Shown: in pieces, positions 26,922 through 34,923 of the stretch
How positions within the stretch are numbered: the first letter of the stretch is position 1
Layout of the letters: each line of letters begins with the position of its first letter
From: Litorisediminicola beolgyonensis
GTDB lineage: Bacteria; Pseudomonadota; Alphaproteobacteria; Rhodobacterales; Rhodobacteraceae
Direction of reading: 5' to 3'
Assembly: GCF_042679605.1 (NCBI RefSeq)
Contig: NZ_JBHTMU010000009.1
Location: 51,158-115,157 of the forward strand
DNA length: 64,000 nucleotides
The notes under the pieces: generated by a model
What the model was told of the DNA's origin: nothing
Database searches by the model: none
Seen by the model: only the letters and a program-made list of their open reading frames with translations
Made by a program: the position numbers and the translations under genes

Positions 26922-27757
26922 TGAAACCCCGCGTGACGTCGTGCGTCTTCGACCAGATGAACGGGCTCTGCCGCCGCGTCGCCAAGCGCGATCACCGTCT
27001 CGAGCCGGGCGGTGTCGAGCGCGACCAGCGGCACCGCGCTCGGAGGCGCCTCGCGCCAGCGAACCTCGCGCCCTGCGGCCCGGGCGATGTCGGCCATCGC
27101 GGTCGGTCTCGGCGCGGCGAGATTGACGAGGTCGGGAAGATCCTCCTGCGGGGCGGTTGCGAGCGCGGCGATGGCGCGCGCGAGATCGGTGGTCGCGAGA
27201 TAGCTGCGGCGCGGGCCCTGCCCGTCGGGAAATCGGTCGAGCGTGACGTGGTCCTGACCTGCCATCGCTCCGAAGAGGCTCTCCGCCCCCGCGACATTGC
27301 CGATCCTGAGACACACCGCCTGCGGCCCTGCGCCGCCGCGCCAGGTTCGGGCGGCGCGCTCCATATCCCGCTTGGCGCTGCCATAGGCCGAGACGGGATC
27401 GGCGGGCTCAAGCTCGGACAGCGCATGCGCGCCCGGTCGGTAGACCGCGGCTGAGGAGGCATGCAGCACCCGGTTGGCCCCAAGCTGGGCGCCCAAATCC
27501 ATCGCGGCCGATGCCAGAGCGGCGTTTTCGGACAGCGACCGCGTCGCGCCCGGCACCACGCCCCAGAGCGCGACGACCGAACCGACCCTGGGCAGCGCGT
27601 CGATGCTGTCGCCCGGCGACCAGGCCTGCAGGCCGGGGCCTCCGGCGCGGCTCAGGGCGTGGAGCGGCGGCGCAGAGGCGGGCCAGGCCGAGCGCAGAAT
27701 GCGGCCCAGACGGCCCGAGGCCCCCAGAAGAAGAATGGGCTCGTCGTGTCGGCTCAT
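26918..27757 (-). CDS. NAD-dependent sugar epimerase/dehydratase
   Basis: A 279-residue short-chain dehydrogenase/reductase of the extended nucleotide-sugar type. The nucleotide-binding loop is LLLGASGRLGRIL, the active-site serine region is 'VLHASSAAVYRP', and the Tyr-Lys pair is in SAYGSAKRDMERA. The substrate cannot be told from sequence; an NDP-sugar is likely given the priming transferase, coupled by ATGA overlap (26918-26921). It is transcribed away from the wza-like gene, with a 114-base divergent gap. Confidence 0.8.
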   Translation of the reverse strand: MSRHDEPILLLGASGRLGRILRSAWPASAPPLHALSRAGGPGLQAWSPGDSIDALPRVGSVVALWGVVPGATRSLSENAALASAAMDLGAQLGANRVLHASSAAVYRPGAHALSELEPADPVSAYGSAKRDMERAARTWRGGAGPQAVCLRIGNVAGAESLFGAMAGQDHVTLDRFPDGQGPRRSYLATTDLARAIAALATAPQEDLPDLVNLAAPRPTAMADIARAAGREVRWREAPPSAVPLVALDTARLETVIALGDAAAEPVHLVEDARRHAGFQ

Positions 27758-27871
27758 CGGGACCGGCGGAGAGACGCTCGTTTTTTCATCTGCAGGCTGT
27801 CTATCACCGTGAAACGCCGCTAGAAAGATCGCGAACCCCCTGCCGCTGCCACCATCAGGGACAGACGACCC

Positions 27872-28990
27872 GTGCGCCACATCGCCCGCCTGACCGCCGC
27901 CTTCTGCGTCCTCCTTTCCGTCGCGTCCTGCGGCAACCTTCCGCAAGGAGCCGCACTGCGCTCCGAAGTGCTTGCGCAGCAAGAAGCGGAGATGCCGGAT
28001 TTCCAGGTCGTTCCCGTCACGCGCGCCTATGTACCCATGATCGCAAGCTGGCCGGGCACCGGCTATCGCAGCTTCGAATGGATCGGCACGGGCGGTGGAA
28101 CCGACGCGGCCCAGATCGCGCCGGGCGACATGATCAACCTCGTGATCTTCGACAGCCAGGACAACTCGCTCCTGACCGGGCTCGGAGAGCGGTCGACGAC
28201 GATCAACGGCATCCAGGTCGACGAGAACGGCGCGATCTTCATGCCGTATGTGGATCGGGTGCAGGTTGCGGGCCTGACGCCGTCGGGGGCGCGGACGCGG
28301 ATCCAGCGCATGCTCGAGAACATCGCGCCGACGGTGCAGGTGATCCTCACGATGCAGGAAGGCATCCGGAACTCGGTCGACATCGCCGGTGGCGTGTCGT
28401 CGCCCGGCAGCTATCCGATGAAATCGCGCAACTTCAAGATTCTGGGCCTGATCTCGCAATCGGGCGGCATCCAGCCGAGCCTGCGCAACCCGGTGGTCCG
28501 CCTTCTGCGCGGTGGCGCGACCTACGAGATTTTTGCCGAAGATCTCTTTGCGACGGGCAAGGCCAATACGGTTCTGCGGCCGGGAGACACGGTGATCGTC
28601 GAGGCCGACGATCGCAGCTTCACCGCGCTTGGCGCCTCGGGGACGGAGGATCTGATCTATTTCCCGAAGCCACAGGTCACCGCGCTCGAGGCCGTGTCGC
28701 TGATGGGCGGTCTGACCGATCAGCGCGCCGATCCCGAAGGTGTGCTGATCCTGCGGGAATATCCAAGATCGGCGCTTTCGGCGGACGGCCGTGGACCGAC
28801 CCATCCGCAGGTGATCTTCACCTTCGATCTCACCAGCGCGGATGGTCTCTTCGCGGCGCGGAACTTCCGGGTCCACCCGGGTGATACGGTGCTTGCAACC
28901 GAAAGCCCGGTGACCAAGGCGCAGACGGTCTTCGGTCTCTTCGGCACCGTCCTCGGTCTCGGGCGGCAGGTTCAGATCGCCACGAACTGA
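27872..28990 (+). CDS. Wza-type polysaccharide export lipoprotein (OPX)
   Basis: A 372-residue outer-membrane polysaccharide export protein. It starts at GTG, has a lipobox (LLSVASC), a polysaccharide-export domain 'IAPGDMINLVIFDSQDN......ERSTTINGIQVDENGAIFMPYVDRVQVAGL' and two SLBB-like repeats ('DIAGGVSSPGSYPM' and 'GASGTEDLIYFPKPQVTALEAVSLMGGL'). It would form the outer-membrane channel for the polymer made by the sugar transferase and the glycosyltransferases at 45-56 kb. The Wzz-like and kinase partners are at 61-64 kb. Confidence 0.9.
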   Translation: MRHIARLTAAFCVLLSVASCGNLPQGAALRSEVLAQQEAEMPDFQVVPVTRAYVPMIASWPGTGYRSFEWIGTGGGTDAAQIAPGDMINLVIFDSQDNSLLTGLGERSTTINGIQVDENGAIFMPYVDRVQVAGLTPSGARTRIQRMLENIAPTVQVILTMQEGIRNSVDIAGGVSSPGSYPMKSRNFKILGLISQSGGIQPSLRNPVVRLLRGGATYEIFAEDLFATGKANTVLRPGDTVIVEADDRSFTALGASGTEDLIYFPKPQVTALEAVSLMGGLTDQRADPEGVLILREYPRSALSADGRGPTHPQVIFTFDLTSADGLFAARNFRVHPGDTVLATESPVTKAQTVFGLFGTVLGLGRQVQIATN

Positions 28991-28997
28991 CCGGGCG

Positions 28998-29042
28998 GCG
29001 TTTTCCGAACCGGAAAACGCGCGAAATCCGGTTCGGATTTCG
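28998..29042. terminator. Two tandem hairpins between convergent genes
   Basis: Hairpin 1 (28998-29020) is GCGTTTTCCG-AAC-CGGAAAACGC, a perfect 10-bp stem. Hairpin 2 (29022-29042) is CGAAATCCG-GTT-CGGATTTCG, a perfect 9-bp stem. They fill the 61-base gap between the wza-like and transglycosylase stops. A/T-rich stem parts could serve as T-runs on either strand, so a bidirectional terminator is likely. Confidence 0.7.
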
Positions 29043-29051
29043 GGTTCGCGC

Positions 29052-30290
29052 CTAGCGGGACAGGTCCGAGATCAGGCCGCGGTCGGGAAAGCAGGTCGGC
29101 CTCCGGCCGTTCGCCTCTTGCCACCTGCCGATGGAGCGGCGCGTCTTGAAGCCCGGCAGGCCGTCCGCGCCGCCGACATCGTGCCCGAGCGCTTCCAGAC
29201 CTCTCTGCATCGCCGCGATCTCCGAGCGCAGAAGCGTGTCGACCTTGCCCCACGGCGCTCTGAAATCGCCGACACCATAGGCGATGCGGTCGCCGACATG
29301 GCTGACGAAAAGCGCGTAGAGGTCGCTCGTGTTGTAGTCCTTCAGAACGTAAAAATTCGGCGTCACCAGGAAGGCCGGGCCGAGGCGGCCCGCGGGCATC
29401 ATCAGGAACGCCTCGGCGCGGCGCTCGTGATCCGGGAAGGGGCGACCGGACACGCGGGTGATCCCGAGCGCCTCCCATTCCGAGATGCGTTTGCCCTGAT
29501 CCGGGCCTTCCAGCGCGCAGGAGACGCTCGCGGGCACCGTGACCTCAAACCCCCAATCGCGCCCGCTCACCCAGCCATGCTCGGCCAGGTAGCGCGCGAT
29601 CGACGCGATCGTGTCGACCTCCGAGCGCCAGATATCCGCGCGCCCGTCGCCATCTCCGTCCGCGGCATACCGCAACACGTTCGAGGGCATGAATTGCGGC
29701 TGCCCCAAAGCGCCGGCCCAGCTCGACCGCATGGCGCGCGTCGGCGCGTGTCCGGCCTCGGCGATTTCCAGGAGCGCCACCAGTTCCTGCGTGAAATAGG
29801 CCGCGCGGGTGGACATGAAGCCCTTCGTGCCAAGCACGCGGAACGCGTCATGCGGGATCGCGGCGCGGCCATAGGCGCTTTCGCGGCCCCAGATCGCGAG
29901 AATGATGTGACCCGGAACGCCGTAGCGCGCCTCGGCTCGGGAGAGCGCGGTTGCATGCCTTTGCGCCATCTCGCGGCCGGTTCGGGTCGCGCCACCGACA
30001 TTGCCGGGGGCGAAATACCGAGACGGCGCTCCGAACTCGGCCTGGGCCTGGCGACGCGGGCCCGGTTTGGTGCCGGGGGGGACCAGATCGGGCAGGTCCC
30101 AATCGAGCGTGACGCCGGTGAACCCGGCCTCGAAGGTCTGGCGCGACACGCCGCGGCTCCTTGCGGCGGGCCAGATCGTGTCTTCGAGCCATGTCCGGAA
30201 CTGGCGTTCCGTGGCGGCGCGATCCTGCGCCGTGACCGGAAACCCGATCACCGACGACATCAGCAGGGCGAAAACCAGCGCGCGGATCAT
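29052..30290 (-). CDS. MltB-type lytic murein transglycosylase
   Basis: A 412-residue periplasmic enzyme with signal peptide MIRALVFALLMSSVIGFPVTA. The SLT2 domain runs about residues 25-320: the catalytic glutamate is in 'ILAIWGRESAYGR', followed by 'GALGQPQFMPSNVLRYA.DGDGDG.ADIW' and 'SIARYLAEHGW'. A C-terminal peptidoglycan-binding domain is visible ('GDFRAPWGKVDTLLRSEIAAMQRGLEALG' and 'GLPGFKTRRSI.RWQ'). It cleaves peptidoglycan glycan strands. Its start overlaps the stop of the large RTX gene by ATGA, so the two form an operon. Confidence 0.92.
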   Translation of the reverse strand: MIRALVFALLMSSVIGFPVTAQDRAATERQFRTWLEDTIWPAARSRGVSRQTFEAGFTGVTLDWDLPDLVPPGTKPGPRRQAQAEFGAPSRYFAPGNVGGATRTGREMAQRHATALSRAEARYGVPGHIILAIWGRESAYGRAAIPHDAFRVLGTKGFMSTRAAYFTQELVALLEIAEAGHAPTRAMRSSWAGALGQPQFMPSNVLRYAADGDGDGRADIWRSEVDTIASIARYLAEHGWVSGRDWGFEVTVPASVSCALEGPDQGKRISEWEALGITRVSGRPFPDHERRAEAFLMMPAGRLGPAFLVTPNFYVLKDYNTSDLYALFVSHVGDRIAYGVGDFRAPWGKVDTLLRSEIAAMQRGLEALGHDVGGADGLPGFKTRRSIGRWQEANGRRPTCFPDRGLISDLSR

Positions 30291-33193
30291 TCGAGCGCCA
30301 TGGCGGTTTCCGGCTCCGCCTCGAAGCTCAGCTCCTCGATCGCGACAAGCACCACGCGGTCACGGCCCCGGGTCGCGATGCGCCTGTCGCCGACCGCGGT
30401 GATCTCGTAATCGCTGCGCGCGCCGGGCAGGAGCGCCCGGTCGCGCCCCGGTCCGCCATGGAGCGCATCCGAGCCGCCGCCGCTGACCAGAAGATCATCG
30501 CCCGCGCCACCCGACAGCGCGTCGGGCCGGGCTGTACCCTCGATCCGCTCGCTGGCCTCGCCCCCGAGCACGGTCCGGCCATTGGCGAAAACCACGGGAT
30601 CGCGCGGCTGCCAATCCACCGGACCGCTGGCGTTATGCGCCATCAGGACGTCCCATCGCGGGTTGCTGTCGTCAAGATGCCGAAGCGCCCCCCAGCTTCC
30701 CCATTTGCTGGGCGGAGCGACATCGACGAACGCGTTGAACATCCGTCCTCCGGCCGCGATCCAGCCGTCGAGAAGCGTCTGGTAGAGCCGGGCCATCTCG
30801 GGCGCATAGTTGAGCCTCTGAAAAAACGCGGTCAGGCGCTCGTCGTCGACACGCTCGACGGCAGCGGTCACATGGGTGCCGCCCTCGTACATGATCAGCG
30901 CCAGTCCTGCTTCCTCGGCGCGCGCGGCGTGATGGGGAAAGAGCTCCTCGATCAGGGTCTTCAGCGATCCGGCGGCCAGCGCCTCGGCGACCTTGGGCAC
31001 CGCCGCGTCGAACCGATGTTCGGTCACGTATTCCCGGAGCGCCACGCGTTGCAGCCCCTGGGCCTCACCGTCCCGGCGGGCCGCGTCTTCGGAGGCGCCG
31101 AGCCAGCGCTCCATCTCCGACGCCATCTCGTCGCTGCCGGGTTCGTGGCCGAAATAGCCGGTGACGGCATAGGCGTCGAAGCTCTCCTGCGGCGGATGGC
31201 CGAGCGTGAGATAGCCCAAGGGCGCCATGAGCGCATAGTCCTCGAGCCCGGGCCAAGCGGTGTGGGTCGAGAGCACCCGGACCAGCCGATCCGAGGTCTC
31301 GTCACCGAAGACCTCGCCGAAGATCTCCATGACCTGCGCGGCGCGCAGGCCATAGAACTGCATCCAGCCGCCCTCGGCATCGCCCCAGAGCGCTTCGGCC
31401 TGAGCCTGCGCCCATTGCGCCTGCGGAAAGAGGAAATTCCAGACCTCGTTGGAATACTCGACATAAGCCTTGAGCCCGGGATCGAGCCCCTCGCGCACCT
31501 GCCTCGCAAAGGCGCGGACATAGGCATCGTCGGCGCGGTGGGGCAGGGTGAACCACGGGTCCGCGCCGATCCGATTGGCGAGCGCCAGCATCACCTCGAG
31601 CGGCACGCCCCAGGACATCCAGCTGTAGTCTGTGACCCGCGGGCGGTCGTCCCACACCTCCTGCGGAGAGCCATTGGTGGACATCCAGTCCATGAACCGC
31701 ACCGTGCGGACATCCTCGATCCGGGCCAGCCAGTCGGGGTTGAAGAGCGCCCCGGCCTCCCAGAGCGGCACGTAATCCTCGCGGACCACCGAGATCGCGC
31801 GGATCGGATCGTCCGGGTCGATCTCGGAGATGGAGATCCCGACCGAGCCTTCGCCCGGCTCGTAGAAGAACCGCCCCGAGCCGTCCGAGGCCGATGCCCG
31901 GCGGGCAAGACCGGTGAGGGCGACCTTGGCCTTGCCTTCCCAGCGGACCTCGTAGAAGCCGCGCAGGTGCTGTGCCTCGCGCGGCTGGTCGGTCAGGATC
32001 AGCGCCTCGATCCGTTCCGCGCCGTCGGGCAGGCGCAGGGGCCAGCCGTTCTCGTCGAGGATGCCTTGGGCCTGCATTTCCTCGACCGAGATGCCGCCCC
32101 ATTGCCCCGGCAGATGCCCGATCCAGGGTCGGGCGCTTTTCATCATGTCGAGGAAGGGATGCTGCGTGGACCAGTCGGAGATGCCGTTCAGCCCCATGGC
32201 AAGGGCGGGCGCGCCGTCGGGCCGCGCGCCGCTCGGCGGCAGAGGGGCGTCAGAGGAGGCGTCGGTCTGGGTCTCGAGCGCGGCGATCTGGACGGTCCCG
32301 GTTGCAAGCGCGGCGCGGGGCGCGTCGCCAAGGTTCGGCATCGCCTGTGCGATCAGCGCCAGAAGCTCGGGATAGGCGGCGATGACCTCTCCCGGCAGGC
32401 TGTCGGGCAGGTCCAGCGCCTCGGAGGGCAGCGTCTGCCAGAGCGCGGCATGGGTGATGAGCGCGGCGAGGAAATAGGTGGCCTCCGTGCCGTGCGGCGC
32501 ATCGTCCGAAAAGAACGCTTCCGGCCCCAAGGCGCGGAGGGCGGGCAGGGACAGCATCTCGGCCAGGACCGGAGCGACCGGGATCACCGCGATGTCGAGG
32601 TCGGGCAGATCGTCTCGGATCATGCCCACATACCGACCGTACCACGCATCGTACTCGCCCGATTGCGCCGCGAGCCACGCGTCGTATTCGCTGTCGGTCG
32701 GAGGGAAGCTCTCGATCGTCCCCTCCATGTCCGACCAACCCTCGTAGACCAGCCAGCGGCGACCCGGCGCGCGCTCTTCGATCCATTCGATCACGTCGAC
32801 ACTGACCGACAGCGGCGATGCGAACCCCCAGCCATAGCGGCGGTCCGCCTCTTGCCACTGGATGAAATTGGTGGGGGTCAGGATGACCGCATCGAGCCCC
32901 GCCGGGTCCTTCCCGGGCACCTGCGTCACCCCGGGAAACCCCCAACTGAAATCGGGCGGAAGCTCGGCGAAGTCTCGCAGGAACCCGAACTCGCCCTGGA
33001 CGCGCAGCTCCGTGCCCTGCGCCTCGGCGAACCGGTCGAGCCAGATCGGGACATTGGTCACGCCTTCGCCGGGCGGATGCACGAGAAGCGAGTTGCCGAA
33101 CACGTAGAGGTCGAGCGGATCGGCGCTGTCCTGCGCCAGGACCGGCGTTCCCAGAAGCGCGGTCGCGAGCGCTGCTGCCCATGCCCGTCTCAT
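30287..33193 (-). CDS. Large secreted protein: SGNH-like, glycosidase-like and RTX parts
   Basis: A 968-residue protein with a signal peptide (MRRAWAAALATALLGTPVLA). Residues ~25-290 resemble an SGNH hydrolase or its relative, starting 'DLYVFGNSLLVHP' and with 'DDAPHGTEATYFLAALITH' where the catalytic Asp/His would be. Residues ~340-860 look like a clan GH-A barrel: VEYSNEVWN (N-E near 582) and LIMYEGGTH (E near 770) are in the expected places for acid/base and nucleophile. Residues ~877-920 carry Gly/Asp-rich RTX-type calcium repeats. A polysaccharide-acting role fits the neighbourhood. No substrate can be named, and I know no characterised member. The ATG at 33193 gives the signal peptide. 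Confidence 0.6.
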   Translation of the reverse strand: MRRAWAAALATALLGTPVLAQDSADPLDLYVFGNSLLVHPPGEGVTNVPIWLDRFAEAQGTELRVQGEFGFLRDFAELPPDFSWGFPGVTQVPGKDPAGLDAVILTPTNFIQWQEADRRYGWGFASPLSVSVDVIEWIEERAPGRRWLVYEGWSDMEGTIESFPPTDSEYDAWLAAQSGEYDAWYGRYVGMIRDDLPDLDIAVIPVAPVLAEMLSLPALRALGPEAFFSDDAPHGTEATYFLAALITHAALWQTLPSEALDLPDSLPGEVIAAYPELLALIAQAMPNLGDAPRAALATGTVQIAALETQTDASSDAPLPPSGARPDGAPALAMGLNGISDWSTQHPFLDMMKSARPWIGHLPGQWGGISVEEMQAQGILDENGWPLRLPDGAERIEALILTDQPREAQHLRGFYEVRWEGKAKVALTGLARRASASDGSGRFFYEPGEGSVGISISEIDPDDPIRAISVVREDYVPLWEAGALFNPDWLARIEDVRTVRFMDWMSTNGSPQEVWDDRPRVTDYSWMSWGVPLEVMLALANRIGADPWFTLPHRADDAYVRAFARQVREGLDPGLKAYVEYSNEVWNFLFPQAQWAQAQAEALWGDAEGGWMQFYGLRAAQVMEIFGEVFGDETSDRLVRVLSTHTAWPGLEDYALMAPLGYLTLGHPPQESFDAYAVTGYFGHEPGSDEMASEMERWLGASEDAARRDGEAQGLQRVALREYVTEHRFDAAVPKVAEALAAGSLKTLIEELFPHHAARAEEAGLALIMYEGGTHVTAAVERVDDERLTAFFQRLNYAPEMARLYQTLLDGWIAAGGRMFNAFVDVAPPSKWGSWGALRHLDDSNPRWDVLMAHNASGPVDWQPRDPVVFANGRTVLGGEASERIEGTARPDALSGGAGDDLLVSGGGSDALHGGPGRDRALLPGARSDYEITAVGDRRIATRGRDRVVLVAIEELSFEAEPETAMALE

Positions 33194-33328
33194 TCCTGTC
33201 TCTCCCTCAGTCAGGTCTTCCGGGCCGAGCATAGAAACCCCCGCCCCGGCGCTTCAATGCCAAAGCGACCCATGCACCGCATCGTGTAGGAGCGCGCACA
33301 GAAATCCTAACAAACGGTAAATGGATGA

Positions 33329-33356
33329 TTGTCAGATAGCTGACCCTTGGTAAGGT
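33329..33356 (+). promoter_or_regulatory. Possible promoter with inverted repeat upstream of the oxidase operon
   Basis: TTGTCA and TAAGGT spaced by 16 bases could be a sigma-70 promoter. The perfect inverted repeat GTCAG-ATAG-CTGAC (33331-33344) lies across the -35 end and spacer, where a repressor might bind. It is in the 214-base divergent gap between the RTX-protein gene and the FAD oxidase gene. Weak by eye. Confidence 0.35.
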
Positions 33357-33407
33357 CATGGCAGCACCGCGCATTTTCGCATCACCCATTTTTTGGAAAG
33401 TCCCCTC

Positions 33408-34922
33408 ATGCATTCGCAGCGCAGCTATCGCTTTCCATGGCGGGCCCTGAAACATACCGAAACCGGACTTCTCTCCTACAGCGACGAACAGCTCGCGCGG
33501 CTCGAATCGCGGCTTGCCGGATCTCTGCAGCAGCCCGGCTATCCGGGCTACAATGACGACCGCATGGTCTTCATGCATACCGAGCAGCACTACCCGCAGC
33601 TGATCGTGCACGCGACCTGCGACACCGATGTGGTGGCTGCGCTCGATTTCGCGCGGGCGCGCGGGCTCGCCGTGACCTGCCGCTCCGGCGGGCACTCGAC
33701 CGCCGGGTATTCGGTCAACGACCAGCTCGTGATCGACACCAGCCGCATGGACCACGTGCTGATCGACCGCGAGCGACGGACGGCGCGGGTCGGGCCGGGG
33801 GTCAATTTCCGCAAGTTCAACCTGATGCTCGACGCGGCGCGGCTGCATGTCCCGGGCGGCGGCTGCGAGACGGTCTGCGTCGCAGGCTACATGATGGGCG
33901 GCGGCTACGGCTTCTCGTCGCGGCTTTTCGGAATGAACTCGGATCATGTGATCGGCGTGCGGCTGGCGAAGCCGGACGGCACCATCGTGCATGCCCGCAA
34001 GGGCCATCACGAGGATCTGCTCTGGGCGATCCGCGGCGGCACCGGAAACCAGTTCGGCGTCCTTCTCGAGATCGAATACAGGCTCGTCGAGTTGCACGAG
34101 GTCACCGGCTTCGGCCTGCGCTTCCCGCTCGGGCGGCCCGAGGACAACGCGGTCGTCTCGCGCGTGATCGCGTGCCTTCAGAAGAAATATTCCAACGGCC
34201 CCGAGAGCGACACCGGCACCGTCGGGCTGCAGGGCCTGATGATGTATCTGCCGACCGCCAAGGACCCGACCGGCCAGCACCCGTGCTTCCTGATCCGGGG
34301 TCTCGGCGCCGGGTCGATCGCCGAGACCAAAGCCGCGCTGGGCCCGCTTCTCGATTTCATCGAGGACGAGGAAAGCCAGATCGAGATCATGCGCCGCGGC
34401 TCCTATCTGCGGATGAACGAGGCGCTCCTTCAGACCGTCGATCCGCCCGGCCTCGACATGCCGACCGTGTCGATGAACACCAAGCCGCTGGTCGACAGCC
34501 GGATGATCTCGGAGCTTCACTCCGCCGAGGAGTGGCTGCCGGTGATCGAGCATTTCCTGACCGCGCCGGATCGAACCTGCTTCATCGCGATGGAGTTCTA
34601 CGGCGGCGCGATCAACGAGGTCGCCGCCGATGCCACCGCCTATGTGCATCGTGACGCGAGCCTCGATTTCTTCTCCTGGGCGTTCTGGACCTTCGACAGC
34701 CATGAAGGGCCGGTGACCCAGTGGCTCGATACGCTCATGGCGTTCGGCGACAGGCTCGGCAACGGGCTGCGCTACCAGAACTATCCGCGTCGCGGGAATC
34801 CGGATTTCCGGGAGCAGTATTTCGCCGGCAATCTCGACCGATTGATGCAGGTGAAGCGCGATTACGACCCCGACAATCTCTTCGCGTATGAACAGGGGCT
34901 TCTGGGACAGGAGGGCCGGTGA
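33408..34922 (+). CDS. Berberine-bridge-type FAD-linked oxidase
   Basis: A 504-residue flavoprotein. The FAD-binding domain shows CRSGGHSTAGYS (His-96, usual 8-alpha-histidyl attachment) and 'HVPGGGCETVCVAGYMMGGGYG' split around Cys-153 (usual 6-S-cysteinyl attachment), so a doubly linked FAD is predicted. The C-terminal BBE segment 'YQNYPRRGNPDFREQYFAGNLDRLMQVKRDYDPDNLF' is intact. Such enzymes oxidise sugars, alcohols or alkaloids with O2. There is no signal peptide. The ATG at 33408 has GGAAAG upstream; a TTG at 33393 falls within that site. First gene of the five-gene quinoprotein operon, one base ahead of the next gene. Confidence 0.85.
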   Translation: MHSQRSYRFPWRALKHTETGLLSYSDEQLARLESRLAGSLQQPGYPGYNDDRMVFMHTEQHYPQLIVHATCDTDVVAALDFARARGLAVTCRSGGHSTAGYSVNDQLVIDTSRMDHVLIDRERRTARVGPGVNFRKFNLMLDAARLHVPGGGCETVCVAGYMMGGGYGFSSRLFGMNSDHVIGVRLAKPDGTIVHARKGHHEDLLWAIRGGTGNQFGVLLEIEYRLVELHEVTGFGLRFPLGRPEDNAVVSRVIACLQKKYSNGPESDTGTVGLQGLMMYLPTAKDPTGQHPCFLIRGLGAGSIAETKAALGPLLDFIEDEESQIEIMRRGSYLRMNEALLQTVDPPGLDMPTVSMNTKPLVDSRMISELHSAEEWLPVIEHFLTAPDRTCFIAMEFYGGAINEVAADATAYVHRDASLDFFSWAFWTFDSHEGPVTQWLDTLMAFGDRLGNGLRYQNYPRRGNPDFREQYFAGNLDRLMQVKRDYDPDNLFAYEQGLLGQEGR

Positions 34923-34923
34923 C

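Noticed and set aside
30458..33289. A 943-residue open frame on the + strand
   Set aside because: It is the antisense of the RTX/glycosidase-like gene, rich in Arg/Gly/Pro with no recognisable domain; a by-product of high G+C at third positions.
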